Part shown: positions 8,229-8,899 of the stretch, piece after piece
How the letters are laid out: the number at the start of each line of letters is the position of its first letter
Position numbering within the stretch: position 1 is the first letter of the stretch
NCBI GenBank assembly: GCA_902795765.1
Contig: CADBMQ010000024.1
Span: 1-8,899 of the forward strand
Length of the DNA stretch: 8,899 bases
Source: Oscillospiraceae bacterium
GTDB lineage: Bacteria > Bacillota > Clostridia > Oscillospirales > Acutalibacteraceae
Direction: 5' to 3'
The notes under the pieces: generated by a model
Databases searched by the model: none
What the model saw: only the letters and a program-made list of their open reading frames with translations
What the model was told of the DNA's origin: nothing
Made by a program: the position numbers and the translations under genes

Positions 8229-8261
8229 AAAACAGAGAACACAAAAAGTGTTCTCTGTTTT
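8229..8261 (-). terminator. Hairpin between binding-protein and permease genes (partial terminator)
   Basis: A perfect 14-bp inverted repeat (8229-8242 and 8248-8261) surrounds a 5-base loop. On the minus strand the right arm ends in TTTT followed by CGGC and another run of T, so it can act as a Rho-independent terminator or as a 3' barrier to exonucleases. No convincing promoter lies between it and the permease gene, so some transcription presumably reads through. In such importer operons this arrangement gives much more binding protein than membrane components; that role here is inferred. Confidence 0.8.
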
Positions 8262-8286
8262 GTGAAAAATCTTACTATTTTATAGC

Positions 8287-8899
8287 TTATTTAATAAGAG
8301 TTGCCTGAACTTTATATGTTTTAGCAATCTTTTCTGTTGTGCCGTCTTCGTTAGCCTTTTTAAGGAAGTCATTGAAGTTTGCAACGAGGTCAGAACCCTT
8401 GCGGAAGCCTACACCGTACTCTTCACTATTGAGCTGAGCTGTATATTGAAGGTCTGCGTAGCCTGTGCCTTCGCCAACCATTGCAGCAGCCATAAGTGAG
8501 TCAATGATAGCGGCGTCTGATGTGCCTGCTTTAACCTCAGTCAAAGCGTCTGACTGTGCCTGTACAGGTGTGAAATTAAATTTGTTAGCCTGAGCTTGTT
8601 CTTCACCTGCTGAACCTTTTTCAACTGCGAATTTCAAGTTTTTACAAGCCTCAATGGTCTTATACTTATCAGCAACATCTGCCTTAACAACAACGACCTG
8701 AGCATTGTTGCAGTATGCGTTTGAGCAATCCATAGCACTCTTAACTTCGTCTGTGAGTGTCATACCGTTCCATACGCAGTCGATGTTTTTGTTGTTGAGT
8801 TCGAGAACTTTGTTGTCCCAGTCAATCTCAACAAATTCGCAAGTAACACCAAGTGATTTAGCGTATTCTTTTGCCATATCAGCGTCAAAGCCAATCCAC
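8287..8899 (-). CDS. Amino acid ABC transporter substrate-binding protein, N-terminus cut by window edge
   Basis: This is the extracytoplasmic ligand receptor of the importer, probably a lipoprotein in a Gram-positive cell; the signal region lies beyond the right edge. The frame is open to the edge, with WIGFDAD before the Met at 8875-8877, so that Met is internal: GFDADMAKEYAKSLG is the classic N-lobe motif of solute-binding protein family 3. Numbered from that Met, 196 residues remain. The hinge and C-lobe motifs LKFAVEKGSAGEEQ (81-94), VKAGTSDAAIIDS (115-127) and YGVGFRKGSDL (154-164) are present, and D126 matches the ligand amino-group-binding Asp of the family. The usual carboxylate-binding Arg of the ITxxR motif is Val (V45, in TLTDEVKSAMDCSNAY). 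Five cysteines occur (13, 34, 51, 56, 78). The ligand is therefore uncertain. The hairpin downstream and the permease and ATPase genes that follow show the operon context. Confidence 0.93.
   Translation of the reverse strand, partial: WIGFDADMAKEYAKSLGVTCEFVEIDWDNKVLELNNKNIDCVWNGMTLTDEVKSAMDCSNAYCNNAQVVVVKADVADKYKTIEACKNLKFAVEKGSAGEEQAQANKFNFTPVQAQSDALTEVKAGTSDAAIIDSLMAAAMVGEGTGYADLQYTAQLNSEEYGVGFRKGSDLVANFNDFLKKANEDGTTEKIAKTYKVQATLIK

Noticed and set aside
8287..8877. Binding protein starting at the Met at 8875-8877
   Set aside because: The frame stays open to the window edge and the preceding residues WIGFDAD complete a conserved family motif, so this Met is internal and the gene is cut by the window.

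Overview
The window is a compact bacterial segment with every recognisable gene on the minus strand, so it reads from high to low coordinates. Strong AGGAGG-type ribosome binding sites, short intergenic gaps, moderately low GC and best-matching families (Enterococcus-type V-ATPase operon, YdiF-like ABC-F protein) point to a low-GC Gram-positive, probably an anaerobic member of the Clostridia. That placement is an inference; no rRNA or other marker gene is present.

Layout, in transcription order. (1) 8899-6726: a polar amino acid ABC importer with a substrate-binding protein (N-terminus beyond the window), a HisM-type permease and a GlnQ-type ATPase. A perfect 14-bp hairpin lies between the binding-protein gene and the permease, and an intrinsic terminator closes the unit. 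(2) 6672-4712: a monocistronic-looking ABC-F translation factor with its own extended -10 promoter. (3) 4684 to the left edge: a V/A-type ATPase operon in the order G/H stalk, I (a), K (c ring), E, C (d), F. This is the same order as the first six genes of the Enterococcus hirae ntpFIKECGABD Na+-ATPase operon. It starts from a promoter that matches the sigma-70/sigma-A consensus exactly (TTGACA, 17 bp, TATAAT). The catalytic A and B subunits and D are expected just beyond position 1.

The V-ATPase c subunit carries the full set of residues that coordinate Na+ in E. hirae NtpK, so the enzyme is probably a sodium pump or sodium-driven synthase. The I subunit keeps both essential membrane arginines with the same spacing as in E. 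hirae. The ABC importer may be coupled to the amino acid metabolism of the cell, but its substrate cannot be read from sequence. Its binding protein is unusual in lacking the carboxylate-binding arginine of the family and in having several cysteines.

I found no evidence for a wholly new multi-gene system here. The points worth a second look are regulatory (SD in a hairpin loop before the c-ring gene, a palindrome on a -10 box, a hairpin inside the importer operon, uncertain start codons) and the atypical ligand site of the binding protein. No mobile element, CRISPR array, tRNA or rRNA was seen. No stretch over 300 bases lacks a gene.
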